A DNA stretch of 64,000 nt from Opitutaceae bacterium (lineage in GTDB: Bacteria; Verrucomicrobiota; Verrucomicrobiia; Opitutales; Opitutaceae): contig JAIXWF010000003.1 of NCBI GenBank assembly GCA_027482185.1, positions 248,001 to 312,000 of the forward strand, given 5' to 3'. The translations under genes and the position numbers were made by a program. Of the stretch, positions 36,709-46,335 are shown piece after piece; the first letter of the stretch is position 1; each line of letters begins with the position of its first letter. The notes beneath the pieces are model-generated. The model saw only the letters and a list, made by a program, of their open reading frames with translations. It did no database searches and had not been told where the DNA came from.

Positions 36709-37596
36709 TCAGGGGTTGATCGCGCGCCACGCGGCCATCGTGCGCGCGAGCACGGCGCGCGGTTCCTCCTTGATGCCGTAGCCCTGGAATCCGACCGGGC
36801 CGGCGTAGCCGACCTTGCCCAGCAGGCGCACGAAACCGGGCACGTCGTAGTTGCCGCGGTCGAGCGGTTGGATCAGGCGGTCCCACCCGAACGTTTTCGT
36901 GTCGCCCGTATCGGCGCCGTTGATCGTGACGAATTTCAGCCGCGGCAAGGCCCGCCGCAGCACGGGCTCGGGGTCGCGTTCCGCCCCCTCGACTTTGAGC
37001 CAGTGGCACAGATTGAAAGTCACGCCGACGTCCGGCCGGTCGAGCCGGTCCGCCAGCCGCAGCGCATCCTCGACCCGCGCCAGCCAGAATCCGGTGTGCG
37101 GATACAGCGCCACCGTCGTGCCGCCGCGCCGCGCGTAGTCGGCGATCGCCCGCACCTGCCCGGCGACAAACTCGTCCGCCGCCGCATCCGAAAGCGGAAA
37201 ACGCGCGCCGTCCGGCTTCGCCACATGCTGGATCGCGAGCCAAAGGACCGTGCCCTTCCCGGCCATCGCATCGAGCCAACGCCGGAGTTTCTCGTCCGGG
37301 GCCGGCGCCGCCGGCGCAAACGAAAGCACGCCGTAGCCGTTGAAGAATTTCAGGCCGGCGGCCGCGATCGCAGGCGGCATGATCTCGTCGAACGCGCGCC
37401 CGCCGTAGCCCGCATAGCCAAGCTCCTTGAGCAGGGCCGGCGCGACGTCGGGTCCGCCCCGCGCGATGTTGTCCATCGCGAAGAACGCGTTCGGCGGCGC
37501 GGCCGGGACGGACGCAACGGCAGCGGCCAGCGAAAAAACGACGGCAGCGGCGCGGCGGCGCCACCGCGGAACCAAGGCAAGGGGCGGCGGGGTCAT
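36709..37596 (-). CDS. exported sugar phosphate isomerase/epimerase-like TIM-barrel protein
   Basis: A 295-residue xylose-isomerase-like TIM-barrel protein with a signal peptide (A-A-A-V-V-F-S-L-A-A-A-V-A-S-V-P-A-A-P). Motifs include V-A-L-Y-P-H-T-G-F-W, V-G-V-T-F-N-L-C-H-W-L-K and F-V-T-I-N-G-A-D. Metal-site residues are less canonical than in the cytoplasmic relative at 16510. It lies 61 bases downstream of rhaA on the same strand and may be co-transcribed with it. Exported members of this family are common in Verrucomicrobiota and Planctomycetota; their reaction is unknown to me. Confidence 0.75.
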   Translation of the reverse strand: MTPPPLALVPRWRRRAAAVVFSLAAAVASVPAAPPNAFFAMDNIARGGPDVAPALLKELGYAGYGGRAFDEIMPPAIAAAGLKFFNGYGVLSFAPAAPAPDEKLRRWLDAMAGKGTVLWLAIQHVAKPDGARFPLSDAAADEFVAGQVRAIADYARRGGTTVALYPHTGFWLARVEDALRLADRLDRPDVGVTFNLCHWLKVEGAERDPEPVLRRALPRLKFVTINGADTGDTKTFGWDRLIQPLDRGNYDVPGFVRLLGKVGYAGPVGFQGYGIKEEPRAVLARTMAAWRAINP

Positions 37597-37657
37597 GCGC
37601 CGCCAGCCCAAGGCCGCGGCGCCCCGAACGCAAACCCGGCGCGCAATTCCCCGCGGC

Positions 37658-38911
37658 TCAGGCGCGCTTCGCCAGCACGGCCTTCTCGTAGGCGCGCACG
37701 TCGTCGAGCCAGGCGGCGCCGACCGGCACGCCGCTGCGGCGGCAATATTCGTCCCAGACGGCGCCAAAGGGCAGGCCCTTGATCTCCTCGAGCATCGCCA
37801 GGCGGCCGGTGAAATCGCCGCCGTTTTCCAAAGCCCGGAGCTGCGCCGTCGGCTCCAGCAGCGCGATCAGCAGGGCCTTGATCGCGTTGCGCGTGCCGAT
37901 CGCCCAGGCCGCGATGCGGTTGATGCTCGCGTCGAAATAATCGAGGCCGATGTGCGTGCGGCCGAGGAAATCGCCCCGCACCAATTCCTCCATGATACCC
38001 CGCAGGTGGTCGTCGAGGAGCACGACGTGGTCGCTGTCCCAACGCACGCCGCGGCTGACATGGAGCAGCAACTCCGGCACGTGCTGCAGCACCGAGCAGA
38101 TCTTGTCGGGCAGCGTCTCGGTCGGATGGAAATGGCCGGCATCGAGACAAAGCAATTTCTGCTTCTTCACCGCGTAGCCGAGGTAGAATTCATGCGAGCC
38201 GACGACGTAGGACTCCGAACCGATGCCGAAGAGCTTGCACTCGACGGCGTCGAGGTTGTGCCGGGGATCGATCGCCGGGGCAAAGATCGCGTCGAGCGAC
38301 GCGGCGAGGCGTTCGCGGGGCGCCTTGCGGTCGACGGGGTTGTCCTTGTAGCCGTCCGGAATCCAAAGATTGGTGACGGTCGGCGTCCCGAGTTGGCGGC
38401 CCATTTCCGCGCCGATCCGGCGGCAGGCGATCCCGTGTTCTATCCAGTACTGGCGGATCGCGGCGTCCGGATGCGAGAGCGTCAGGCCGCTCGCCGCCTT
38501 CGGGTGCGCGAAGTAGGTCGGGTTGAAATCGAGCCCGAGGCCGAGCGATTTCGCCCAATCGATCCAGCTTTGGAACTGGGCAACGCCGATGGCGTTGCGC
38601 TCGATCTTCTTGCCGCCGAAGTCGCCATAGCTCGCGTGGAGGTTCAGGCGGTGTTTGCCGGGAATGAGCTTGTACGCCTGCGCGAGGTCCTGGCGCAGCT
38701 CTTCGATCGTGCGCGCCTTGCCCGGGTAGTTGCCGGTGGCGGCGAGGCCGCTCCCAGCGAGGTCGCCCGCGGCCTCGAAACCGCCGACGTCGTCGCCCTG
38801 CCAGCAATGCAGCGAGATCGGCACGCCGGCGAGGCGGCGCAGCGCGGCTTCGGTGTCGACGCCGTGGGCGGCGTAGGATTCCTGGGCGAAGGTGTACGGG
38901 GTTGAGGCCAT
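37658..38911 (-). CDS. rhaA: L-rhamnose isomerase
   Basis: Interconverts L-rhamnose and L-rhamnulose, the first step of rhamnose catabolism in the cytoplasm. The 417-residue length matches the enterobacterial enzyme (about 419). Recognisable motifs: [36 protein letters not shown], and metal-binding [11 protein letters not shown] and V-R-W-D-S-D-H-V-V. It diverges from the sugar ABC importer across 172 bases, where a shared regulatory region would be expected. The rhamnulose kinase and aldolase genes are not in the window. Confidence 0.95.
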   Translation of the reverse strand: MASTPYTFAQESYAAHGVDTEAALRRLAGVPISLHCWQGDDVGGFEAAGDLAGSGLAATGNYPGKARTIEELRQDLAQAYKLIPGKHRLNLHASYGDFGGKKIERNAIGVAQFQSWIDWAKSLGLGLDFNPTYFAHPKAASGLTLSHPDAAIRQYWIEHGIACRRIGAEMGRQLGTPTVTNLWIPDGYKDNPVDRKAPRERLAASLDAIFAPAIDPRHNLDAVECKLFGIGSESYVVGSHEFYLGYAVKKQKLLCLDAGHFHPTETLPDKICSVLQHVPELLLHVSRGVRWDSDHVVLLDDHLRGIMEELVRGDFLGRTHIGLDYFDASINRIAAWAIGTRNAIKALLIALLEPTAQLRALENGGDFTGRLAMLEEIKGLPFGAVWDEYCRRSGVPVGAAWLDDVRAYEKAVLAKRA

Positions 38912-39083
38912 GGGAGGAAGTGTCGTGGCGCACCGGCGCGCGCAGGTCGAGCCCGCAACGGTGCGGAGGCGGACCCTGCCGCCGCACCGGACGCCGCGCG
39001 ACGGCGAATGTGTTCTGACAGTCCCGCCCGCTCGCTTTCCGCTGGCGCGGGCCCGGGCAAGCCGCCAATCAGAACGCTCCCCG

Positions 39084-40577
39084 ATGTCCCCCGCCCTGCT
39101 TGAACTCCGCCGGCTCGCCAAGTCCTTCGGCGGCGCGCGCGCGTTGCGCGGCGTGGACTTCGAACTGCGCGCCGGCGAGGTCCACGCGCTGCTCGGGGAA
39201 AACGGCGCCGGCAAGAGCACGCTGATCAAGATCGTCACCGGTGCGCACCAGCCCGACAGCGGCACGATTGCCGTCGCGGGCACGCCCGTGGCCGACCTCA
39301 CGCCCGCCTCCGCCCGTGCCCTCGGCATCGCCTGCATTTACCAGCAGCCGGCGCTGTTTCCCGATCTCTCCGTCGCGGAAAACATCGCCCTCCGCCTCGA
39401 GTCCGGCGCCGGCGCCCGCCGCGTCGACTGGCGTGCCCGCCGCGAGCGGGCCTTCACCTTGCTGAACCGCATCGGCGCCGCGATTTCGCCCGAGGCCGAG
39501 GTCCGCTCGCTCTCGATGCCGGAACAGCAACTCGTCGAAATCGCCTGCGCGCTCGGCGCCGGGGCGCGCATCGTCATCATGGACGAGCCGACGGCGTCGC
39601 TGACCCAGAAGGAACAGCATCTGCTCTTCGCCGTCGTCCGCGACCTGCGCACGCAGGGCGTCGGCGTGATCTACATTTCGCACCGGCTCGAGGAAATCCT
39701 CGCGCTGGCCGACCGCGTGACGGTGCTGCGCGACGGCGAGAGCGTCGGCACGCATCCGATCGCCGAAATCGACGAGGCGAAACTGATCAAACTCATGGTC
39801 GGCCGCGAAGTGGCGCAGATCTACCCGCCGAGCGAGGCGACGCCGGGCGCGGTCGCGCTCGCGCTCCGCGGCCTCGGCTGCCGCGCGTCGGGCGTCCACA
39901 GCGTCAGTTTCGAGGTGCGCGCGGGCGAGATCTTCGGCCTCGCCGGCCTGGTCGGCGCGGGCCGCACGGAGCTGGCGCGTATCCTCTTCGGCCTGACGCC
40001 CGCGGACGCCGGCACGATCGAGCTCGGCGGCCGGCCCATCGCGCCGCAGTCGCCGCAGGAAGCGGTCGCGCAAGGCATCGCCTACGTGCCGGAAGACCGC
40101 CGCCGCCACGGCGTCGTGCTCGACCTGCCGCTGGCGCCGAACATGACGATGGCGATCCACCGGCGGATTTTCCCGGGCACGTGGCTGCGGCCTCGGGCGG
40201 AACGCGACCTCGCCCTCGGCTACATCCGCGACCTCGCCGTGAAATGCACGGGCCCGGAGGCCCTCGGCGGCAGCCTCTCGGGTGGCAACCAGCAGAAAGT
40301 CTCGCTCGCGCGCTGGCTCGCGACGCAGCCGCGGCTGCTGATTCTCGACGAACCGACGCAGGGCGTGGATGTCGGCGCCAAGAGCGAGATCCACCGCATC
40401 ATCCGGCGGCTGGCGAAGGAAGGTCTCGCCGTGCTGCTCATTTCCTCGGACCTGCCCGAAGTGCTCGGCATGAGCGACCGCATCGGCGTCATGCGCGGCG
40501 GCACCTTGGCCGGCACGCTGCCCGGCGGCGCGGACGCCCCCACCGTGATGGCCCTCGCTTTGGGCCAAGCCGCATGA
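39084..40577 (+). CDS. sugar ABC importer ATPase (probably L-rhamnose)
   Basis: A 497-residue double-ATPase subunit of the RbsA/MglA class. First domain: Walker [10 protein letters not shown], degenerate signature L-S-M-P-E-Q-Q, Walker B I-V-I-M-D-E-P-T. Second domain: degenerate Walker [10 protein letters not shown], signature L-S-G-G-N-Q-Q, Walker B L-L-I-L-D-E-P-T. It heads a four-gene transport operon (ATPase, permease, permease, binding protein) that diverges from rhaA, which is the basis for the rhamnose assignment. In rhizobia the equivalent is RhaT. Its stop overlaps the first permease start (ATGA). Confidence 0.9.
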   Translation: MSPALLELRRLAKSFGGARALRGVDFELRAGEVHALLGENGAGKSTLIKIVTGAHQPDSGTIAVAGTPVADLTPASARALGIACIYQQPALFPDLSVAENIALRLESGAGARRVDWRARRERAFTLLNRIGAAISPEAEVRSLSMPEQQLVEIACALGAGARIVIMDEPTASLTQKEQHLLFAVVRDLRTQGVGVIYISHRLEEILALADRVTVLRDGESVGTHPIAEIDEAKLIKLMVGREVAQIYPPSEATPGAVALALRGLGCRASGVHSVSFEVRAGEIFGLAGLVGAGRTELARILFGLTPADAGTIELGGRPIAPQSPQEAVAQGIAYVPEDRRRHGVVLDLPLAPNMTMAIHRRIFPGTWLRPRAERDLALGYIRDLAVKCTGPEALGGSLSGGNQQKVSLARWLATQPRLLILDEPTQGVDVGAKSEIHRIIRRLAKEGLAVLLISSDLPEVLGMSDRIGVMRGGTLAGTLPGGADAPTVMALALGQAA

Positions 40578-41503
40578 AACGGCACTTCCGCGAACTCTCG
40601 GTGGCCGGGGCGTTGCTGGCCGTGCTGGCGGCGATGGCCGTCTTCGCGCCGGCGTTCTACCAACCGCAGCCGCTGCTGTCGCTCGCCACCCGCGAAGCCC
40701 CGACGCTCATCGTCGCCTGCGGCATGGCCTTCGTCATCATTGCGCGGCAGATCGACATCTCCGTCGGCTCGCAGTTTTCCGTGTGCGGCGTCTGCGCCGG
40801 CCTGCTCGCGGCGCGCGGCTGGCCCCTCGCGGCGGTCCTGCCGGCGTCCGTGGCGATCGGCGCCCTGCTCGGCGCGCTCAACGGATTCCTCGTCGCCGGC
40901 CTCGGCTTGCCGTCGATCGTGGTGACGCTCGCGACCATGGTGACGCTCCGGCAAGGGCTGAACCTCGTGCGCCAGGGCGAATTCGTGAATCTGCCCGACG
41001 GCGTGCAATGGTTCGGGCTCAGCCAGACGACCGGCCAATGGCTGCTTGTCGGTTTCGCGTTGCTCGTGCTCGTGGTCCTCGCGTTGGCGCTGCGGCATTT
41101 GGCGGCGGGGCGATTCGTGTACGCGATCGGCAGCGACGCCGAAGCGGCCCGGCTCGCCGGCATCCGGCCGCAGCGGGGCACGTTTTTCATTTTTGTCTTC
41201 ATGGGCGCGCTCGTCGGCCTCGCCGCGATGCTGAACCTCGTGCAGTCGCCGCAGGTGCAACCGCTGACGGGCAACGGCTTGGAGCTGAAAGTCATCGCCG
41301 CCGTCGTGGTCGGCGGCGTCGCGATTTCCGGCGGCCGGGGCAACCTCTGGGGCGCCTTCGCCGGCCTGCTGTTGCTGGCCTGCGTGGCCCCCGCGCTGAT
41401 CCACCTGCGGATCGAGGCGTATTGGGAAAAAGCGATCCAAGGCGCGATCATCCTCCTCGCCGTCGTCGCCGACGGCTGGCGCAGCCGAAAGGCGAAAGGG
41501 TAA
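40574..41503 (+). CDS. sugar ABC importer permease 1
   Basis: A 309-residue membrane protein of the RbsC/BPD_transp_2 class with eight to ten hydrophobic helices. Signature stretches: I-D-I-S-V-G-S-Q-F (about 58-66), N-G-F-L-V-A-G-L-G-L-P-S-I-V-V-T-L-A-T and the late G-G-V-A-I-S-G-G-R-G-N-L-W-G, typical of this class. Start overlaps the ATPase stop by 4 bases. Equivalent to RhaP/RhaQ in rhizobial rhamnose importers by gene order; the two permeases cannot be told apart by eye. Confidence 0.9.
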   Translation: MKRHFRELSVAGALLAVLAAMAVFAPAFYQPQPLLSLATREAPTLIVACGMAFVIIARQIDISVGSQFSVCGVCAGLLAARGWPLAAVLPASVAIGALLGALNGFLVAGLGLPSIVVTLATMVTLRQGLNLVRQGEFVNLPDGVQWFGLSQTTGQWLLVGFALLVLVVLALALRHLAAGRFVYAIGSDAEAARLAGIRPQRGTFFIFVFMGALVGLAAMLNLVQSPQVQPLTGNGLELKVIAAVVVGGVAISGGRGNLWGAFAGLLLLACVAPALIHLRIEAYWEKAIQGAIILLAVVADGWRSRKAKG

Positions 41504-41504
41504 C

Positions 41505-42563
41505 ATGGCCGAGATTCCCAAACCCAAGTCGAGTTCCGCCTCGGTCTGGAAAGACCGGCTGCTCAGCCACGAGATGATTCTCCTCTACGTGCTCATCGCA
41601 CTGTGGGTGTTCTTCTATTTCGCGGGCACGACGGTGAACCGCCGCGGCGTCGTGGTCGGCTTCGGCACGCTCGACCGGCAATTCGACATCCTGCGCCACT
41701 CCTGCGAGATCGGCCTCCTCGCGCTCGCGCTCACGCCCGTGATCATCACCGGCGGCATCGATCTCTCCGTCGGCTCCCTGCTCGGGCTTTCCGCCATTCT
41801 CTTCGGCTCCTTCTGGCACGACGCCGGCCTGCCCATCCCGGTCGCGATCGCCCTCACCCTCGGCGTCGGCGCCGTCGCCGGCGGTCTCAACGGCGCGCTC
41901 ATCACGCAGCTCAAACTCCCGCCGCTCATCGTCACGCTCGGCACGTATTCGCTGTTCCGCGGGCTCGCCGAAGCGATCACGCGCGGCTCCGTCACGTACA
42001 CGGATTTCCCCGCCGGTTTCCTGTTCCTCGGCCAGGAAAGGCTCCTTGGGCTGCCCGCGCAGGCGTGGCTCTTCTTCGCGGTCGCGGCGGCGATCTGGCT
42101 GCTCGTGCACCGCACGACCTTCGGGCGTTCGTTCCGCGCCATCGGGTTCGCTCCCGAGGGCGCGCGCTACGCCGGCCTGCCCGTCGACCGCCGCGTCGCT
42201 TCGGCCTACGTGATCGCCGGCGTCATCGCCGCCCTTGCCGCCATCATCTACACGGCCCGCCTCGGCCAGGCCAAGGCCGACGCCGGCACCGGCTACGAAC
42301 TCTTCGCCATCACCGCCGTCGTCCTCGGCGGCACGAGTATCTTCGGCGGCACCGGCAGCATCTACGGCACGCTGATCGGCGTCGCGGCCATCGCCGTTTT
42401 GAAAAACGGCCTCGCCTGCCTGCCCGCGGTCATGCGGATGAATGCCGCGGAGGAAATCTCCGGCCTGCTCACCGGCGCCCTGTTGCTGCTCGCGTTGACG
42501 GCCGGCGTTTTGCCGCGACACTGGGCGCAGTGGCGCGCCCGGCACCCTGCCCGCGCCGGCTAG
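41505..42563 (+). CDS. sugar ABC importer permease 2
   Basis: A 352-residue RbsC-type permease, second of the pair, separated from the first by one base. Motifs: G-G-I-D-L-S-V-G-S-L-L-G-L (about 82-94), N-G-A-L-I-T-Q-L-K-L-P-P-L-I-V-T-L-G-T and V-V-L-G-G-T-S-I-F-G-G-T-G. This is one of the few genes in the window with a purine-rich tract (A-A-A-G-G-G) at a normal distance before its ATG, placed inside the end of the preceding gene. Confidence 0.9.
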   Translation: MAEIPKPKSSSASVWKDRLLSHEMILLYVLIALWVFFYFAGTTVNRRGVVVGFGTLDRQFDILRHSCEIGLLALALTPVIITGGIDLSVGSLLGLSAILFGSFWHDAGLPIPVAIALTLGVGAVAGGLNGALITQLKLPPLIVTLGTYSLFRGLAEAITRGSVTYTDFPAGFLFLGQERLLGLPAQAWLFFAVAAAIWLLVHRTTFGRSFRAIGFAPEGARYAGLPVDRRVASAYVIAGVIAALAAIIYTARLGQAKADAGTGYELFAITAVVLGGTSIFGGTGSIYGTLIGVAAIAVLKNGLACLPAVMRMNAAEEISGLLTGALLLLALTAGVLPRHWAQWRARHPARAG

Positions 42564-42584
42564 TTCCCCTTTACCCATCCCCGC

Positions 42585-43574
42585 ATGAAATCCCGTCTCC
42601 TTCGTCTCGCCCTGCTGGCCGGCCTCGTGCTCGGCACCGTGTCCGGCGCCGCCGCCGCGGCCGGCTCCAAGCTCGTGGTCGCGTTTCTCCCGAAATCCAA
42701 GGGCAACGCCTACTTCATCTCCTGCAAGGCCGGCGCCGAAAAGGCCGCCAAGGAACTCGGCGTCGAACTGCTCTTCGACGGCCCCACCGACAGCAACGCC
42801 GCCAAGCAGAACGAGATTGTCGAAAACTGGATCACGCTCGGCGTCGATGTCATCGCCGTCGCCGCGGAAAACCGCGAGGGCATCTCCACCGCCCTGCGCA
42901 AGGCGCAGAAGCAGGGCATCAAGGTCCTCACCTACGATGCCGACGCCATGCCCGACGCGCGTTCGTTCTTCGTCAACCAGGCCACGCCCGAGGGCATCGG
43001 CCACGCGCTGATGGACGAAGCCGCCCGCCTGCTCAATGGCGAGGGCGAGTTCGCCATGATCGTCGCCACCCTCACCGCCGCCAACCAGCGCGAGTGGCAG
43101 AAGCACATCGAGGCCCGCCTGAAGGACAAATACCCGAAGATGAAACTCGTCGCCGTCCGCCCCTGCGACGATCTCAAGGACAAGGCCCAGTCCGAAGCCA
43201 CCGCGATCATGAGCGCGAATCCGAATCTCAAGCTCATCATGTCGATCTGCTCGCCCGGCGTCCCCGGCGCCGCCGAAGCCGTCAAACAGGCCGGCAAGAC
43301 CGGCAAGGTCCGCGTCATCGGTCTCGGTTTGCCCAACGAAAATCGCCGCTACGTGAAGGACGGCGTCACCGATTCCGTGATTCTTTGGAAAACGGAAGAC
43401 CTCGGCTACCTCACGATCCAGGCCGGCGTGGCGCTCGCGAAGGACCAACTGAAGAAGGGCGCGACGTCGTTCAAGGCCGGCTCCCTCGGCACCTTCGAAA
43501 TCAAGGGCGACAACATCCTCCTCGGAAAGCCCTTCGTCTTCAACAAGGCGAACATCGACCAATTCAACTTCTGA
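42585..43574 (+). CDS. periplasmic sugar-binding protein of the ABC importer (probably L-rhamnose)
   Basis: A 329-residue periplasmic binding protein of the RbsB/RhaS class (peripla_BP_4). Signal peptide about 1-26, then K-L-V-V-A-F-L-P-K-S-K-G-N-A-Y-F. The inter-lobe region has G-V-D-V-I-A-V-A-A-E-N and V-L-T-Y-D-A-D-A-M-P-D-A-R, which resemble the autoinducer-2/rhamnose-binding group. Last gene of the importer operon, 21 bases after permease 2. Ligand assignment rests on the divergent rhaA gene and is inference. Confidence 0.9.
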   Translation: MKSRLLRLALLAGLVLGTVSGAAAAAGSKLVVAFLPKSKGNAYFISCKAGAEKAAKELGVELLFDGPTDSNAAKQNEIVENWITLGVDVIAVAAENREGISTALRKAQKQGIKVLTYDADAMPDARSFFVNQATPEGIGHALMDEAARLLNGEGEFAMIVATLTAANQREWQKHIEARLKDKYPKMKLVAVRPCDDLKDKAQSEATAIMSANPNLKLIMSICSPGVPGAAEAVKQAGKTGKVRVIGLGLPNENRRYVKDGVTDSVILWKTEDLGYLTIQAGVALAKDQLKKGATSFKAGSLGTFEIKGDNILLGKPFVFNKANIDQFNF

Positions 43575-43612
43575 GCCGGGCGCGCCGCCGGGCGTCGCGC
43601 CGGACGTACAAA

Positions 43613-43696
43613 GTTGAAAGGTGAAAGTTGAAAGCCGGAGTACGGAATTGCGTTTCACCAACGCGAGCCTTCCGGCTTTCTGCTTCAACGTTTCAC
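43613..43696. repeat. family A heptad arrays, inverted pair with GCCGG borders
   Basis: Left arm: G-T-T-G-A-A-A, G-G-T-G-A-A-A, G-T-T-G-A-A-A, then G-C-C-G-G (43613-43639). Right arm (about 43672-43696) is the reverse complement of G-T-G-A-A-A-C, G-T-T-G-A-A-G, C-A-G-A-A-A-G, C-C-G-G. The transcript could fold into one hairpin with an inner loop of about 30 bases. It lies between the importer operon and the SGNH hydrolase on the same strand, so it could end the operon transcript. Confidence 0.75.
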
Positions 43697-43767
43697 CGCG
43701 TCCTTTCCGGACCGCTGCGGCTCGCCCCTTTTCATTACCCCCAACCTCCCCCCAACCTGACCGATCC

Positions 43768-44514
43768 ATGACCCTCGTCGCTCCTTTCTTCCGCCGCACC
43801 TTCCTCGCGGCCGCGCTCGCCGGCCTCGCCGCGGCCGCTTCGGCCAACACCGCCATCCAGCCCGTCCCGCGCGACGCGAACTGGGTGAAACGCCACGACG
43901 GTTTCGTCGCGATCGCCAAGCAAGGCGGGATCGACGTCGTCTTCATCGGCGACTCGATCACCGACGGCTGGCGCCGCGAAGCCCCGAAGGGCGGCAAGGC
44001 CGTCTGGGACGCGCACTTCGCCCCGCTCAAGGCCGCGAACTTCGGCATCGGCGGCGACCGGACGCAGCACGTGCTGTGGCGCCTGCAAAACGGCGAACTC
44101 GACGGCTACCAGGCCAAGGCCGCCGTCGTGATGATCGGCACCAACAACACCGGCTTCGAACCCGACAAGACCACGCCGCGCAACACGCCGGCCGAGACCG
44201 CCGCCGGCGTCGCCGAAATCATCCGCACGCTTCGCACCAAGCAGCCCCAGGCAAAGATCTTGCTCCTCGCGATCTTCCCGCGCGGTGAAAAACCCGACCA
44301 CCCGCAGCGCGTGCAGGTCGGCGAAATCAACGCCGCCATCGCCAAACTCGCCGACGGCAAGACCGTCCACTTCCTCGACATCAACGCCAAGTTCCTCGCC
44401 CCCGACGGCACCCTCCCGAAGGAGATCATGCCCGACTTCCTCCATCCCATCGACCAGGGCTACGAACTCTGGGCCGCGGCGATCAAGGAGCCGCTGGAGA
44501 AGCTGATGCGTTGA
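43768..44514 (+). CDS. exported SGNH/GDSL-type hydrolase
   Basis: A 248-residue SGNH hydrolase resembling platelet-activating-factor acetylhydrolase-like esterases. Signal peptide about 1-26 (F-L-A-A-A-L-A-G-L-A-A-A-A-S-A-N). Block I G-D-S-I-T-D-G-W holds the nucleophile Ser, block II G-I-G-G-D-R-T the Gly, block III G-T-N-N the Asn, and D-F-L-H-P the Asp-His pair. Probably a deacetylase acting on sugars or polysaccharide. The ATG chosen directly precedes the signal peptide; an upstream in-frame ATG would translate the repeat array and is rejected. Confidence 0.88.
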   Translation: MTLVAPFFRRTFLAAALAGLAAAASANTAIQPVPRDANWVKRHDGFVAIAKQGGIDVVFIGDSITDGWRREAPKGGKAVWDAHFAPLKAANFGIGGDRTQHVLWRLQNGELDGYQAKAAVVMIGTNNTGFEPDKTTPRNTPAETAAGVAEIIRTLRTKQPQAKILLLAIFPRGEKPDHPQRVQVGEINAAIAKLADGKTVHFLDINAKFLAPDGTLPKEIMPDFLHPIDQGYELWAAAIKEPLEKLMR

Positions 44515-44535
44515 ACGGCGCGGACGCCGTTCAAC

Positions 44536-44573
44536 GGTTCGGAGTTCGGAGTTCGATGTTTTGGGTTTTGGGC
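44536..44573. repeat. family B heptad array in a convergent gap
   Basis: Units G-G-A-G-T-T-C (twice), then G-A-T-G-T-T-T, T-G-G-G-T-T-T and T-G-G-G, in plus orientation. It lies in the 93-base gap between the SGNH hydrolase and the convergent Gfo/Idh gene. Same units as in purL (28156) and near valS/glnD (55927). Confidence 0.65.
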
Positions 44574-44607
44574 GGGCCGGCGTTGATCCGGTCTGCCCGA
44601 CCCCACC

Positions 44608-46002
44608 TCAATCCAGGCTGCGCGTCGGCATCGGCACCGGATCCAGCCGCGACGGCATCGGCGCCGTGTCCGGGGAAACCAAGCCGGGCACGAGATCGGC
44701 GATCTTCACCTGCGCGCCGGTCTGCAGGCTGCGGTTGGCGGCGATGCCGACCAAGATCGACTGGGCGCCGGCGCGTTCGTCCGCGGCGCGGAGGTATTTG
44801 TCCGCCGGCGGCTCGGGCAAAAAGATATCCTCCAGCATGAGCCGGTCGCCGCCGCCGTGGTCGCCGGCCGCGCTCCACGGATCGAGATCGTAGCCGCTGC
44901 CGCGCAGCGGGATCACGCGGATCTTCACGCCGTCCTCGGCCACGCCGCCCTGCACCGTCTCGGTGCCGTTGACGTAGACGGATTCGACAATGCTGTGCTC
45001 GAGCCGGCCCTTGGTGCCGTTGAAGGCCACGGTGTAGCCTTCCCAGGCGTTGAACGCGTTCAGCGAATAGCTGAGCGTCGCGCCCGTGCTGTAGCTGACG
45101 AGCGCGTTCATCGTGTCCTCGATGTCGATCTCGGGCCGGAAAATGCAACGGTCGCGCCAGTAGCCGTCGTGCGTCTCGTGGTCGAGGTACAGCGACTTGA
45201 GTTTCGCGGTGCCCGCGAGATCGAGGAAGAAGCCGCACTTCGCCTGCTCCGGGCAGGTGAGGCAACGTTCGTGCGGGCCGGACAACCCGAGCCGCCGCGC
45301 CATCGCCGGCGTGTAGAATTCGCGTTTGCCCGTGGCCATCACGGAGACGGGCTGCGCGCCGAGCCACCAGTTCACGAGGTCGAAGTGGTGCGTCGCCTTG
45401 TGCACGAAGAGACCGCCGGAGTTGCGCTTCTGCGCGTGCCAGCGCCGGAAATAATCCGCGCCGTGGTGCGTGTTGAGCAGCCAGTGGAAATCGACCGACA
45501 GCACGTCGCCGATCTCGCCGCTCATCAGAATGTCCTTCACCTGCGAACGCGGCGGCGAGTACCGGTAGTTGAACGTCACCCGGCAATTCCGGCCGGTCCG
45601 CGCGCGCGTCTCGAGAATGCGCCGGCAGGACTCGGCCTCGGTCGTCATCGGTTTCTCCGTGATGACGTCGCAGCCGGCTTCCATCGCGCGGATCAGGTAG
45701 TCGTGGTGCGAGGCGTCCGACGTCGTCACGATCACGATGTCGGGCCGCTGTTCGCGCAGCATCAGGTCGAAATCCGGCGCGATGTAGCCGCGCGGCAGGG
45801 CCGCGCCGTTGCGGCGGGAGCGCTGGCGCGCGACGTCGATCCGGCCCGGGTTCACATCGCAGACGGCGACCAGTTCCGCGTGGGCGGCATGCGTGACTTC
45901 GACGGCATCCTGGTAGAGCTCATGGCGCGAGCCGAGGCCCACGATCGCGTAGCGGCGGCGCGCGGCCGGGGACGAAGAAGTCGACAAGGGTGATTCGGGC
46001 AT
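44608..46002 (-). CDS. Gfo/Idh/MocA-family oxidoreductase with Cys cluster
   Basis: A 464-residue oxidoreductase. Rossmann motif Y-A-I-V-G-L-G-S-R near 20, V-I-T-E-K-P-M-T with the conserved Lys, N-Y-R-Y-S-P and the C-terminal alpha/beta domain. A cysteine cluster C-L-T-C-P-E-Q-A-K-C (about 235-244) is not part of the basic family and may bind metal. No signal peptide is visible, so it is probably cytoplasmic, unlike the copy at 11896. The start was taken at ATG 46002; an in-frame TTG lies two codons earlier. It converges on the SGNH gene across a family B array. Confidence 0.85.
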   Translation of the reverse strand: MPESPLSTSSSPAARRRYAIVGLGSRHELYQDAVEVTHAAHAELVAVCDVNPGRIDVARQRSRRNGAALPRGYIAPDFDLMLREQRPDIVIVTTSDASHHDYLIRAMEAGCDVITEKPMTTEAESCRRILETRARTGRNCRVTFNYRYSPPRSQVKDILMSGEIGDVLSVDFHWLLNTHHGADYFRRWHAQKRNSGGLFVHKATHHFDLVNWWLGAQPVSVMATGKREFYTPAMARRLGLSGPHERCLTCPEQAKCGFFLDLAGTAKLKSLYLDHETHDGYWRDRCIFRPEIDIEDTMNALVSYSTGATLSYSLNAFNAWEGYTVAFNGTKGRLEHSIVESVYVNGTETVQGGVAEDGVKIRVIPLRGSGYDLDPWSAAGDHGGGDRLMLEDIFLPEPPADKYLRAADERAGAQSILVGIAANRSLQTGAQVKIADLVPGLVSPDTAPMPSRLDPVPMPTRSLD

Positions 46003-46335
46003 GGGCAACGCCGCGCAGGACGGCGGAAACGCAGCAGAAGCGGACAGAGACCGGAAGCCGCTGCAAGCACCCAGTCCGCAAGGGGGATACGACCGTGGCC
46101 CGGACCGCTTCGCGCGGGCAACGGCTCCCCGTGCCGGACAGTCGGGAGAGCCGCGGCGACCGTAGGGGCGCGGCTCGTCCGCGCCCGATCGCCCAATCCG
46201 AACTCATTCGACCAAGGCGCGCACGAGGCGCCCGTACCCGATGCCGCAAGCCGCGCCCCCCACTCCGCCCGCCGGCGGGCCCGGAACGCGCGCTTGACAG
46301 CCGTGCGGCCCGCCGACTTTCCTCTGGGCTCCGTC
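46003..46335. other. gene-free region with a GC-rich hairpin and a likely promoter at its end
   Basis: No gene is visible in these 333 bases between the divergent Gfo/Idh gene and the leader peptide. At 46162 the sequence GTAG precedes a perfect 8-base-pair hairpin (GGGCGCGG at 46166-46173, 5-base loop, CCGCGCCC at 46179-46186). A closely related GTAG-hairpin lies on the other strand at 50242-50262. Confidence 0.5.
46294..46320 (+). promoter_or_regulatory. candidate promoter for the valine-rich leader
   Basis: A perfect sigma-70-type -35 box TTGACA (46294-46299) is followed after 15 bases by GACTTT (46315-46320), a weak -10. It lies 16-42 bases before the ATG of the leader peptide. A perfect -35 stands out in this GC-rich window. 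The -10 assignment is uncertain. Confidence 0.4.

Noticed and set aside
38912-39083. A defined promoter or operator between rhaA and the sugar importer
   Set aside because: A shared control region is likely, but I could not find a convincing -35/-10 pair or a clear inverted repeat there.
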